64,000 bases of DNA from Bacteroidota bacterium (GTDB lineage Bacteria; Bacteroidota; Bacteroidia; JACCXN01), in assembly GCA_013696965.1 (NCBI GenBank), contig JACCXN010000010.1, positions 1 through 64,000 on the forward strand. Direction: 5' to 3'. How positions within the stretch are numbered: the first letter of the stretch is position 1; the number at the start of each line of letters is the position of its first letter. Under the pieces are notes generated by a model. The model did no database searches. It was not told where the DNA came from and saw only the letters and a list, made by a program, of their open reading frames with translations. The translations under genes were made by a program, and so were the position numbers. This document shows positions 54,964 to 64,000 of this stretch, piece by piece.

Positions 54964-57858
54964 CTAATTTACAAATAAACTCTTTTCTTTTATTTGAATT
55001 ACTTTACCAAATGACTGTAGTTTTACCATATCGAAGGTTTTTGAATTTCCAACAATTGTAATTATCATCTTTTGATTTTTTATATCACTTTCATATATCT
55101 TTTTGATATCTTCAAAAGTCAGTTGAGTATAAGCCTGAGCTTTCAGTTTGTTTGGGTCATCCCTGTACTCCTGATCTTTCCATGCCTGATAAGTATTAAT
55201 TAACTTCCTAAATTCAGGTCTGTTGGATTGTGAAGTCTGAATTAAAGAAGATTTAATCATTTCCTCCCTTTCTGTTTTTTCTGGCATGTTATTAATTAAA
55301 TTCACCATGGCTTCCATCGCATCCATAGTTTTATCACCCTGGCAACCAATAAATCCCCTGAAAAAATTATTCTTTCCTTTGATTTTTGCAGTTCTGTAAT
55401 TAGCGTGTGCAGAATATGCAAGAGAACGAAATTCCCTTATTTCCTGGAAAACAAGGCTTGACATGTTTGCCCCGAAATATTCATTAAAGGCATCAATTTG
55501 TGGCACTGTTTCCAAATCCAAGGATTTACCCTCGATATTAAAAAACAACTGGCTTTGCACAGCAGATTTTTTATTGCATAAATAAATTATAGTTTCATTA
55601 GGAATAGCCCTGTCCAATACTACTTTTGGCTTTTTAGGCTTTAAATTGGATTTAAAAATAAATGCTGATGAAAAAGCATCTACAATTTCTGAATGAGGTT
55701 TCCTGCCTGTATAATTAATGGTAATTTCATATTCACTTGCAATTTCAAAAGCCTTAATTAAATCCAGGGCCTTTAATTTGCTAATTTCAGAACTAGTTAA
55801 ATCCCTCAAAAAAATTGAGTTATTACCATACAATGAAAACTCCTGTAAAGCTTCTGCAATAAATGAAGGTTCGCGTTTCTGTATTTTATTGTTTGTTTTT
55901 ATATCAGACTGTACTTTTTTAACCTTTTTTTCATCCTCCTGAGGATTTAATACAAATTCATTAAGCACAGAAAGGGCATCATTAAGATTCTGTTCCATGC
56001 CTTCAACATGCAAAATGATTTCATCTTTGTTTGCAGTAAAATAATAAGAACATCCTAGTTTATACAGCTTGCCTCTTAAGTCGGACGCGGAATTTGATTT
56101 ACTTCCAACAAGGTTTAGGTATTCAGCTGTATATTTTAAAATGGGATATTCAAAAGTTCCAGTTCCATATTTAATTTCCATGGAAAAAAGAGCGTTAAAA
56201 GGGTTTTCAGCGGTAAATAAATGCACATTGTTTTTTATTTCAGATTTAATTATATCCTTATCAAAGTTTACATATTTAGCATTTATGGTTGATGTAGGAA
56301 TATCTTGCCATTTGCTGTAAAACTCAGATTTAACTTCATTTTTTGGAATAACTGGCTCAAATCCTGGCTTCTCGAGTTTTTCTTTTTTTGGAAAACCCAT
56401 TTTCGAAATAAACATCAAGTAATTATCACCATAGTATTGCAGGGCCACTCTCTTAACATCCTCAATAGTAACCTTAGCAATTTGCTCTTCAAGTTGAATG
56501 TATTCATTCCATTCTTTTCCTTGTGAAAAAGATTGGGCCATTTCCATAACCCTATCCTCGTTTTTTTCCCATTTAGCAAGAATTTGTTTGCGTTGATTTA
56601 ATTTCACAGCCTCTAATTTTTCCACAGGAAATTCTCCTTGCTGTACCAGTTTAAGCTTTTCCTTTACCATTGCTTCAGCATTTTCTACACTCTGTCCAAT
56701 AATTTTGGGGACAACCAAAACTATTGCACCCCCATGATCATTATAGGAAAGAGGATAAAGGCCTGCCATTGTTACATCTCCATCAAGAATGAGTTTATCC
56801 AGGAGTCCTGTTTGCTCCTCATTGGACAAAATTTTATTGCAAATCTCAAGTGCAGCAAGATCAGCATGTCCGTTTGGAACAGTTCTAAAGGCCATAACGG
56901 CAACTTTTACTGGAGTTAATTTAACTTCAATTTTTTCCCTTCCATTAAAAGGTTTTTCCTCAAATAAAGGAAAATCAGGGATAATACCTTTTCTCCAGGA
57001 AGAAAATTCAGCTTCTATTAGCGGCAAGACTTCCTCGGCTTTAAAATCCCCTGATAATATCAATGCCATATTATTAGCAACATAATAAGTATCAAAATAT
57101 TCATACATTTTTTTTAAGGGAGGATTTTTAAGGTGTTCTGTTGAACCAATAATGGATTGTTGACCATAAGGATGGTTTTTATAAAAACCGGCCAGGAGCT
57201 TTTCATAAACCTGGTTAAAACCATTATCATTTCCTCTGTTTTTTTCTTCGTAAACGGTTTCAAGTTCACTTTGAAATAATCTGAATACCGGATTTTGAAA
57301 TCTATGGCTATAAATTGACAACCACTTTTTCATCTGGTTGGAGGGAAAAGTATTGATATAAGCAGTAAATTCCTCAGTAGTAAATGCGTTTACACCTGTT
57401 GATCCAATTTCTGCAAGAATTTTATCCATTTCGTTTGCAATGGCAAATTCAGCAGCCCTTACTGATTGAGCATTTATTTCTTTTTGAATCCTCTTTCTAG
57501 CAGTATCTTCTTTGGTTTGACCTAATTCCTGGTAAAGATCATTGATTTTATCCAGATAGGGCTTTTCATTTTCATAGTCAATAGTACCCATGGTTGTTGT
57601 ACCTTTAAAAAGCATATGCTCTAAATAATGGGCAAGTCCTGTAGCATCAGCAGGATCATTCTTTCCTCCTGCTTTAACTACAACCATTCCATATACCTGA
57701 GGCAAATCATGGTTTTCACTCAGCATAACTGTTAGCCCATTAGATAATACATATTTTTTTACCTTAATTGGATCATCCTCATAAATGCTAAAAGATTGAG
57801 CATTTATAGAAGTAAAATTAATCAGTAAGAAAAGGAAGAAAAAAAATTGATTTTTCAT
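54964..57858 (-). CDS. M16 family zinc metalloprotease (insulinase-like)
   Basis: 964 aa. Signal peptide 1-20 (ends INAQ). Two M16 halves: the first holds the inverted zinc motif HYLEH at 77-81 with the later Glu ligand in ELETVYEEKNRG; the second half is the usual inactive partner. A helical insert (about 95-140) separates HxxEH from the rest. Predicted periplasmic or envelope peptidase. Transcribed alone on the minus strand. Confidence 0.93.
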   Translation of the reverse strand: MKNQFFFFLFLLINFTSINAQSFSIYEDDPIKVKKYVLSNGLTVMLSENHDLPQVYGMVVVKAGGKNDPADATGLAHYLEHMLFKGTTTMGTIDYENEKPYLDKINDLYQELGQTKEDTARKRIQKEINAQSVRAAEFAIANEMDKILAEIGSTGVNAFTTEEFTAYINTFPSNQMKKWLSIYSHRFQNPVFRLFQSELETVYEEKNRGNDNGFNQVYEKLLAGFYKNHPYGQQSIIGSTEHLKNPPLKKMYEYFDTYYVANNMALILSGDFKAEEVLPLIEAEFSSWRKGIIPDFPLFEEKPFNGREKIEVKLTPVKVAVMAFRTVPNGHADLAALEICNKILSNEEQTGLLDKLILDGDVTMAGLYPLSYNDHGGAIVLVVPKIIGQSVENAEAMVKEKLKLVQQGEFPVEKLEAVKLNQRKQILAKWEKNEDRVMEMAQSFSQGKEWNEYIQLEEQIAKVTIEDVKRVALQYYGDNYLMFISKMGFPKKEKLEKPGFEPVIPKNEVKSEFYSKWQDIPTSTINAKYVNFDKDIIKSEIKNNVHLFTAENPFNALFSMEIKYGTGTFEYPILKYTAEYLNLVGSKSNSASDLRGKLYKLGCSYYFTANKDEIILHVEGMEQNLNDALSVLNEFVLNPQEDEKKVKKVQSDIKTNNKIQKREPSFIAEALQEFSLYGNNSIFLRDLTSSEISKLKALDLIKAFEIASEYEITINYTGRKPHSEIVDAFSSAFIFKSNLKPKKPKVVLDRAIPNETIIYLCNKKSAVQSQLFFNIEGKSLDLETVPQIDAFNEYFGANMSSLVFQEIREFRSLAYSAHANYRTAKIKGKNNFFRGFIGCQGDKTMDAMEAMVNLINNMPEKTEREEMIKSSLIQTSQSNRPEFRKLINTYQAWKDQEYRDDPNKLKAQAYTQLTFEDIKKIYESDIKNQKMIITIVGNSKTFDMVKLQSFGKVIQIKEKSLFVN

Positions 57859-57964
57859 TTTAAATTTATTTATACAAAAAACTTCTAAGATTTAAATTTA
57901 ACTCACAATATACAATAAAATTACACTTTTTTTTAAATGGCAAATTCAAATGATCAACGGCATA

Positions 57965-59317
57965 TTATATAGCTTTACTTTTTGTGTTAAATCTTGAAAA
58001 AAGTAAAACGGCAGCAACTGATAAACCAATTAATAATCCCACCCAAATTCCTCGGGCGCCAAAGTTTAAAGTAAATCCTAAGAAGTAGGATAAAGGCAAG
58101 GCTAAGCCCCAATAAGCAATTACAGTGATAAAAGTTGGTACTTTAACATCAGACATTCCTCTTAATGCCCCTAGTCCCACAACCTGCACCCCATCAGAGA
58201 GCTGAAACAAGGCGGCAATGACAATAAGGGAAGAGGCTAACTGAATAACCTTTTCGTGTTGATTGAAAAGTGGAGGCAAATAATTACTAAAAACAATAAA
58301 TATACAAGCAGCGGTAAACATAAATGCAAAAGATAAAATAAAACCACTAAAACCAGCCATTCGGACTCCACTTAAACTACCTGCCCCAAATTGGTTTCCA
58401 ACCCTTACAGTAGTTGCTGCTGATATCCCACTTGCCAGCATATAAGTTACAGAGGCAAGGGTAATTGCAATTTGATGGGAAGCAAGTTGAATTGCACCAA
58501 TCCATCCAATCATTATGGCAGCAAAGGCAAATGCACCAACCTCAAAAGTAAACTGAAGTCCGATAGGAATTCCTAACCTTGTAATTTTTCTTATAATTTC
58601 AAATGAATAATTACTGATGCTAAAACCCTTTTTATAAGGAGAAAAAAGAGGGGATTTATAAATATAAACAAACATTGCTACTGCCATTAATACCCTGGAA
58701 ATAAATGTTGCCCAACCCGCTCCATTTAGCCCCATTTCAGGAAATCCCATTTTCCCGTAAATCAGTAAATAATTTAGAAAAACATTTAAAAGATTTGATA
58801 TTATACTAATATACATTGCCTGTCGAGTAAAGGATAAACCTTCGGCAAAATTTTTAAATGCCATAAAGACCATAAGTGGAAGCATGGAAAAACCAAGTAT
58901 ACTAAAATAGGGTATTGCAAGCTCCACCACAGCAGGAGTTTGCCCAAAATAATTTAAGGCAGGTGAGCCTAAAAAAAGAATAAGAAACAATAACAAACCT
59001 AAAATAGTGCAAATTAGGATGGAGTGCTTAAGCAATTCCATAATTTTACTTTTATTGTTTTCGCCATCGGCTGATGCAACAAGGGTAGAAATTGCAAAAG
59101 AAACACCGATTCCAAAAACAAGTACTACTGAAAAGATACCATTGGCAAGGGAAGCAGCAGCCAAAGATATAGCTCCGATTGGGCTTCCCTCACCTCCGTA
59201 ATTCCCAACCATAATACTATCAGCCACTCCAACCAATACATGCCCAAGGTGGCTAAGACATATTGGATATGCCAGCTTCCATGTTTTTTTAAATTGTATT
59301 AAATAATCTTCTCTCAT
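57965..59317 (-). CDS. MATE family efflux transporter
   Basis: 450 aa with about 12 membrane segments. Typical MATE features: AYPICLSHLGHVLVGVADSIMVG at the start, FKNFAEGLSFTRQAMYISIISN in the middle, GWIGAIQLASHQIAI and MLASGISAATTVRVGNQFG at the start of the second half. It uses a Na+ or H+ gradient to export cations or drugs. Substrate unknown. Confidence 0.92.
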   Translation of the reverse strand: MREDYLIQFKKTWKLAYPICLSHLGHVLVGVADSIMVGNYGGEGSPIGAISLAAASLANGIFSVVLVFGIGVSFAISTLVASADGENNKSKIMELLKHSILICTILGLLLFLILFLGSPALNYFGQTPAVVELAIPYFSILGFSMLPLMVFMAFKNFAEGLSFTRQAMYISIISNLLNVFLNYLLIYGKMGFPEMGLNGAGWATFISRVLMAVAMFVYIYKSPLFSPYKKGFSISNYSFEIIRKITRLGIPIGLQFTFEVGAFAFAAIMIGWIGAIQLASHQIAITLASVTYMLASGISAATTVRVGNQFGAGSLSGVRMAGFSGFILSFAFMFTAACIFIVFSNYLPPLFNQHEKVIQLASSLIVIAALFQLSDGVQVVGLGALRGMSDVKVPTFITVIAYWGLALPLSYFLGFTLNFGARGIWVGLLIGLSVAAVLLFSRFNTKSKAI

Positions 59318-59434
59318 AAAAGCGTGGCAAATTTAACAGAAAGAAACGAGCAACAATATCTTTTTATTCTTGTTGTTAAATTTTTACCGACATTTAAAAT
59401 TGCTTATTTTGCAGGTTTAAAATCCAATTTTCCC

Positions 59435-62311
59435 ATGGAACCATTTTTAGCTCAGACAGCCCGTTATCTTTTCGAAAAACATGGAAGTGATATTAGTGAA
59501 ATATGTATTGTACTGCCTAATAGAAGAGCTGGATTATTTTTAAAAACCCACCTTGCCGCTTTACATGATAAGCCTTTTTGGGCTCCTGAAATTTTTTCTG
59601 TTGAAGATTTTCTTTCCCAAATTACTGGTATTACAATTTGCGATAACATAAGTCTTACTTTTCGTTTTTATGCAATTTACAAAGAATTGGAGGGGGAAAA
59701 TGCACAAGCTTTTGATGAGTTTGTAAAATGGGCACAAGTGCTTTTGCATGATTTTAATGAAATTGATGGTTATTTGGCAGATACTGAAAAGTTGTTTAGC
59801 TATATTGATGAAACAAGGGCTATGGAGGTTTGGAATCCGGATGGCTCCTCCCCTACCGATTTTCAAAAAAATTACCTGAAGTTCTGGAAATCCTTAGGAA
59901 TTTATTACCAGAAATTAAAACAAGATTTAACAAGTAGAAATCAGGCATATCAAGGCCTTGTTTTTCGCATTGCTTCTGAAGACATAGTTAAACATCTTGA
60001 GAAACATGAAGAAACCAGGAAATATAAAAAAATAATTTTTGTAGGATTCAATGCATTAAACCAAGCGGAGGAAAAAATAATCAGAGCATTATTGGAAATA
60101 GGCAAAGCAGAAATCCTTTGGGATTCCGACAGCTATTATTTAAATGACAAAAATCAAGAAGCAGGAAAATTTTTAAGGAAATTTATTGGAAAAGAGGTTA
60201 TAAAGAATAACACAGCACTTTTTGCCAAAGAATCCAGCAACAATAAAATTTTATGGATTGAAAATTTAATTGAAAATCAAAAAAAAGAAATAAACATTAT
60301 TGGTGTGCCACAAAAAACTGGCCAGGCAAAAACAGCAGGACACATACTTTCTAAGCTTCACACTACAGATAATTATAAAGATACCGCCCTTGTTCTGGCT
60401 GATGAACAATTGCTACTGCCTGTTTTGAATTCATTACCTCAACAAGTTTCACAAGTAAATGTAACCATGGGCTATCCCCTGAGAAACACTCCTTTCTCAG
60501 GACTTATTGAAGCGATTTTTCAACTTCAGGAAAATTCATTGAGAATGAATAGTTCAATAAACAATTTAACATTTTACCATAAAGACATCCTTAAATTCCT
60601 TAACCACCCTTACCTGAATTATATAAAAAACATCTCTTTAAAACATAAGGAATTATTTGAAAAAATTATTTCTGAGATTAAAACTAAAAACAGTGTCTTT
60701 TTAAAGCCTTCTGAAATAAACACAATATCAAGCCACTTTGGTGAAACTTATGATTCTATTAAACCTTTCTTTATAAGCTGGAACAATAATCCTGGAGCAG
60801 CACTTGAGAATATTCTTGACTTAATTAATATACTTGCGGTAGAAATAGAAAAATTCAATAATTCCAATGAAAAATCTATTGAGGCTGAATATTTATACTA
60901 TTATGCAAGGATAGTAAGGCAGTTAAAAACCTTGCTTAAGGATTATGATGGAATATCTGATTTAAAAACACTTAAAGCAATTTTTATTCAGTTGGTTTCT
61001 GCTCAAACCCTTCCCTTTTATGGAGAGCCTCTAAAAGGACTGCAATTAATGGGTATGCTTGAAACACGTACACTGGATTTTGACACTATTATTTTGCTTT
61101 CTGCAAATGAAGGAATTCTTCCCTCTGGAAAAAGCCAAAATTCTTTTATACCCTATGAAATAAAAAAACTGTTTAAAATACCTACCCATACAGAGAAAGA
61201 CGCAATTTTCGCTTATCATTTTTATCGATTAATTCAAAGGGCAAAAAATATATTTGTTCTTTACAATACTGAAACTGATGAATTTGGAAGCGGGGAAAAA
61301 AGCAGATTTGTTACTCAACTCATTTACGAACTGCCTAAAATAAATGCAAATGTTAGTATTCGTGAACAGGTCCTTTCAATTCCAGTTGCTAATGAAATAC
61401 CTGTTACCACATCAATTATTAAGACAGATGATATAATTGAAAAAATTGAAAAGTTATGTGAAACAGGTTTTTCTCCTTCTGCAATTAACACTTTCACCAA
61501 TTGTCCTCTTGATTTTTATTATAAATACATTGTTGGTTTAAGAGAGGAAACAGAGGTAGAGGAAACAATTGAGGCAGCAAGCATTGGAACCTTTATTCAT
61601 GATGCCTTATTTGAACTTTTTAAACCTTTTATTGAAAAAAAGATAAGCAGCAAGGATATAGAAAGCATGAAAGATAAGGTTGGAAATGCAGTAACCAAAG
61701 CTTTTTCTGCGAAATATGCCCTCAATGAAATGAATCAAGGGAAAAATCTCTTAACCCTTAATGTGGCAAAAAACCTCATACTTAATTTCCTTAATAAAGA
61801 AAAAGAAAATATTAAAAACCTGGAAGCAAAAAACATTCCTATGATCATTAAATCACTGGAAGAGAAAACAGAAGCGCACATTATTGTTAAAGTAGGCCAA
61901 ACAGATAAAACAATAAAATTTAAAGGGGTTACAGACAGAGTAGACCAAATAGGAAATATTTCAAGAGTAATAGATTACAAAACAGGTTTTGTAGATGAAA
62001 AAGAATTAAAAATGGATGATTTAAGTGAAATTTCAAATAGGGAAAAATCAAAGAGCCTTCAACTTTTGCTATATTCTCTGTTATTTTTAAGCAAAAATCC
62101 TGATTCAAGTGTAAACTCCGGAATAATTAGTTTTAAAAAGCTAAGTGCAGGAGTAATGAATTTCTCCTTAGCCGGAGAAACTACTATCAATAAAGAATTA
62201 ATTGAAAATTTCGAAAGTGAATTATCGAAAATAATCAATTTTTTATTTGACAAAGAAATTGCTTTTGAACATCACCCCGATTCTTTATATTGTCCTTTTT
62301 GTGCTTGTTGA
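59435..62311 (+). CDS. AddB-like PD-(D/E)XK nuclease / inactive helicase
   Basis: 958 aa from the ATG at 59435 (MEPFLAQTARYLFEKHG); the longer frame needs a GTG at 59324 and adds 37 unlike residues. The N-terminal part has the conserved EICIVLPNRRAGLFLKTHL but no Walker A, so the helicase part is probably inactive. The middle has LMGMLETRTLDFDTIILLSA. The C-terminal nuclease has ASIGTFIHDALFEL, FKGVTDRVDQIG, then IDYKTGFVDEKELK with the D-x(n)-K-T catalytic arrangement. The Cys in FTNCPLDFYYKY plus the CPFCAC end suggest the AddB-type [4Fe-4S] nuclease. Acts in double-strand break repair; no AddA-like helicase lies beside it. Confidence 0.85.
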   Translation: MEPFLAQTARYLFEKHGSDISEICIVLPNRRAGLFLKTHLAALHDKPFWAPEIFSVEDFLSQITGITICDNISLTFRFYAIYKELEGENAQAFDEFVKWAQVLLHDFNEIDGYLADTEKLFSYIDETRAMEVWNPDGSSPTDFQKNYLKFWKSLGIYYQKLKQDLTSRNQAYQGLVFRIASEDIVKHLEKHEETRKYKKIIFVGFNALNQAEEKIIRALLEIGKAEILWDSDSYYLNDKNQEAGKFLRKFIGKEVIKNNTALFAKESSNNKILWIENLIENQKKEINIIGVPQKTGQAKTAGHILSKLHTTDNYKDTALVLADEQLLLPVLNSLPQQVSQVNVTMGYPLRNTPFSGLIEAIFQLQENSLRMNSSINNLTFYHKDILKFLNHPYLNYIKNISLKHKELFEKIISEIKTKNSVFLKPSEINTISSHFGETYDSIKPFFISWNNNPGAALENILDLINILAVEIEKFNNSNEKSIEAEYLYYYARIVRQLKTLLKDYDGISDLKTLKAIFIQLVSAQTLPFYGEPLKGLQLMGMLETRTLDFDTIILLSANEGILPSGKSQNSFIPYEIKKLFKIPTHTEKDAIFAYHFYRLIQRAKNIFVLYNTETDEFGSGEKSRFVTQLIYELPKINANVSIREQVLSIPVANEIPVTTSIIKTDDIIEKIEKLCETGFSPSAINTFTNCPLDFYYKYIVGLREETEVEETIEAASIGTFIHDALFELFKPFIEKKISSKDIESMKDKVGNAVTKAFSAKYALNEMNQGKNLLTLNVAKNLILNFLNKEKENIKNLEAKNIPMIIKSLEEKTEAHIIVKVGQTDKTIKFKGVTDRVDQIGNISRVIDYKTGFVDEKELKMDDLSEISNREKSKSLQLLLYSLLFLSKNPDSSVNSGIISFKKLSAGVMNFSLAGETTINKELIENFESELSKIINFLFDKEIAFEHHPDSLYCPFCAC

Positions 62312-62328
62312 ATTTGATTAAAAAAAGA

Positions 62329-63012
62329 TCAACTTGTAAACTTATACCCTACTCCTCTTATAGAGTGGAAGTATCTAGCTTTTTTAGTGTTTTCTTCAAA
62401 GTATTTTCTAAAAGCTAATATATAATTATCAATTGTCCTTGAGGATGGGTAAACATCATCTCCCCAAATTTCATCTAATATTTCGTTCCGTGAAACAACC
62501 ATATTGTTTCTTTCGATTAATAATTTGAGTAATTGGAGTTCTTTTTTGTTGATTGAAAAAATTTTTCCGTATTTATCCTTTACCTGATAGGTTTGAAAAT
62601 TAATGAAATTATCACCGAAATGAAACATTGTAAATTCCTTTTCTTTTGAAGCTCTTTTTAGCAAAATATTCACTCTTAATAAAAGCTCCTCTAAATTAAA
62701 TGGTTTTGTTAAATAATCATCCGCACCCAACTTAAGCCCCTTTACCCTGTCTTCACCTGAGCTTTTTGCTGTTAAAAACAAAACAGGTGTTGAAACATCT
62801 GTTTTTCTTATCTCTTCACAAATTTCAAAACCAGAAATTTCTGGAAGCATAACATCTAAAATCAAAAGATTATACTTGTTTTGGCAAAACAAAGACAATG
62901 CATCTTTCCCATTGGAGCAAACATCTACTTTATGTCCTTCCAATTGTAAATTCAATGCAATGATTTCACTTAAATTCTCTTCATCCTCAACCAACAATAT
63001 TTTATTTTCCAT
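62329..63012 (-). CDS. OmpR-family response regulator
   Basis: 227 aa from the ATG at 63012 (MENKILLVEDEE; the longer frame needs a TTG). Receiver domain: Asp acid pocket in LVEDEE, phospho-acceptor Asp53 in LLILDVMLPEISG, Thr in FLTAKS, Lys103 in YLTKPF. DNA-binding winged helix (about 135-227) with NKKELQLLKLLIERNNMVVS and SSRTIDNYILAFRKYF, ending HSIRGVGYKFTS. No sensor kinase is adjacent, so its partner lies elsewhere. Confidence 0.94.
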   Translation of the reverse strand: MENKILLVEDEENLSEIIALNLQLEGHKVDVCSNGKDALSLFCQNKYNLLILDVMLPEISGFEICEEIRKTDVSTPVLFLTAKSSGEDRVKGLKLGADDYLTKPFNLEELLLRVNILLKRASKEKEFTMFHFGDNFINFQTYQVKDKYGKIFSINKKELQLLKLLIERNNMVVSRNEILDEIWGDDVYPSSRTIDNYILAFRKYFEENTKKARYFHSIRGVGYKFTS

Positions 63013-63336
63013 TTTCAATGATTCGTATTTTTTTTGTAAAGGTAAATTTTAAAAAAAAGAAAACTATAATTGCAGGGATGAATTAGATTTTTTACCCTAA
63101 TAATCCAATTATTCGATGCTTTAAATTTTAAGATCCCAATTTTAATTAAAAAAAATTTTGTTTTTAAGGGATATAAAATGTAGGTTTGAAATTTATAAAA
63201 CAGAAATTAATTACCGTAAATTAAATCAAATTTCACCATTTTTAATTTAACTTTTGTTTTTATACTCAAGTACTAACGTATAATATTATTCCTTCATATT
63301 ATAACAAAAAATAAAATAACCTCTAATAGCAACAAC
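63013..63336. other. AT-rich intergenic region between divergent genes
   Basis: A 324-base gap between the response regulator (minus) and the M43 protease (plus). Very AT-rich with A and T runs; no RNA gene, hairpin or full promoter match was recognised. Confidence 0.45.
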
Positions 63337-64000
63337 ATGAAAAGAACCCTTACTCAATTTTCAACCTTGAAAAAATTATTTTTTCTATCAGCAATACTCT
63401 TTTTTTCCACTTCCTTCTCTTTCGGACAAAGAACCTGTGGTACTATGGAAAACCTTGAAATGCGAATGCAACAAGATCCTGGCCTGAAAATGAGAATGGA
63501 AGAAATGGAAAATGATATTAAGAATATTAAGGGCAACAATTCAGGATCAAGAGCTGTATTTACAATTCCTGTTGTATTTCATGTTGTTTACAGAACCGCT
63601 ACAGAGAATATTTCAGATGCAAGGTTAATTGAGCAATTAAATATATTAACAGAAGATTTCAGGAGATTAAACGCAGACAAGACAAACACTCCTGCAGGAT
63701 TTCTAGGAATTGCCGGAGATACAGAAATTGAATTTTGCCTTGCCCAACAAGACCCACTAGGAAACCCTTCAACAGGAATTACCAGAACACTTACCACTGT
63801 AACTGCATTCAACACTAATGATGCGGTAAAATTTAATGCACAAGGCGGAAAAGATGTTTGGGACAGAAATAAATATTTAAATATATGGGTTTGTAATTTA
63901 GGTAACAGTTTGTTAGGTTATGCCCAGTTTCCAGGTGGAGCTGCTGCAACTGATGGAGTTGTATGTCATTATAAATACACAGGAAAAACAGGCGCTACAG
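63337..64000 (+). CDS. M43 (cytophagalysin-type) secreted metalloprotease, partial
   Basis: A plus-strand frame open from ATG 63337 to the window end (221 codons). Signal peptide with a hydrophobic run KKLFFLSAILFFSTSFSFGQ, then a propeptide-like region with RTCGTMENLEMRMQQDPG (a possible Cys switch). The M43 N-terminal catalytic fold follows: FTIPVVFHVVYRTATENIS, LNILTEDFRRLNADKTNTPA and IEFCLAQQDPLGNPSTGITR, then LNIWVCNLG. The zinc motif HExxH lies beyond the window. Family members are secreted by the type IX system in Bacteroidota. Known from motif resemblance only. Confidence 0.88.
   Translation, partial: MKRTLTQFSTLKKLFFLSAILFFSTSFSFGQRTCGTMENLEMRMQQDPGLKMRMEEMENDIKNIKGNNSGSRAVFTIPVVFHVVYRTATENISDARLIEQLNILTEDFRRLNADKTNTPAGFLGIAGDTEIEFCLAQQDPLGNPSTGITRTLTTVTAFNTNDAVKFNAQGGKDVWDRNKYLNIWVCNLGNSLLGYAQFPGGAAATDGVVCHYKYTGKTGAT

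Overview
The window is a stretch of AT-rich chromosome from a member of the Bacteroidota, probably a free-living Cytophaga/Flavobacteria-type organism. This rests on several independent signs. There are two PorP/SprF-family outer-membrane proteins, SprB-type repeat adhesins with gliding-motility-associated (CHU_C, type-B) C-termini, an M43 cytophagalysin, DUF3078, SPOR and PD40 proteins, and promoters matching the Bacteroidota consensus TTTG-N19-TAnnTTTG. No tRNA, rRNA, CRISPR array, phage or intact insertion sequence was seen.

Layout. 1-5.2 kb: a partial SBBP beta-propeller protein, an ABC-F ATPase, a decayed TPR-SpoIIE phosphatase gene (internal deletion plus two homopolymer frameshifts), rluF and a lipoprotein. 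5.2-12.8 kb: a phenylacetyl-CoA epoxidation and beta-oxidation cluster, paaE facing paaABCD-G-H-I-J across an intergenic region with an excellent promoter; paaK, paaF, paaZ and a regulator are absent here. 12.8-18.9 kb: a polysaccharide export set (GT4 glycosyltransferase, Wza-like lipoprotein, Wzc-like tyrosine kinase, rfbC, WecA/MraY-like transferase). 19-22.6 kb: uvrA and a LOG-family protein. 22.8-27.9 kb: an envelope cluster with two neighbouring SPOR-domain proteins (one also a beta-barrel with calcium-binding TSP3 repeats), a DUF3078 protein and a small secreted Thr-Pro-Ala/Lys-rich protein, closed by a 45-base bidirectional terminator.

27.9-43.7 kb, all on the minus strand, is the most distinctive region. 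It holds two type IX secretion substrate modules in tandem, each with its own PorP/SprF protein: (i) an 820-aa CHU_C protein with six ~88-aa repeats plus a PorP with a charged helical tail; (ii) a 3051-aa adhesin with about 29 SprB-type repeats, a TPR-PD40 protein resembling PorE without its OmpA domain, and a second PorP, followed closely by a CDGSH iron-sulfur protein.

43.7-46.3 kb: a hot-dog thioesterase, a DUF4440 protein, a PKD lipoprotein with a clear promoter and terminator, and an acidic protein. 46.3-46.9 kb: non-coding DNA with a duplicated 52-base element and a perfect hairpin. 46.9-54.7 kb: a housekeeping block (coaD, TlpA-like thioredoxin, NUDIX, pyrE, SRPBCC, birA, rsfS, ftsH, LUD protein). 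55-64 kb: an M16 protease, a MATE transporter, an AddB-like nuclease, an orphan OmpR-type response regulator and the start of an M43 metalloprotease that runs off the window.

Functionally the window combines aromatic-acid catabolism, capsule/exopolysaccharide export and a strong investment in surface proteins secreted by the type IX system. The core T9SS genes themselves are not here. All functional calls are read from motifs by eye; no database search was run.
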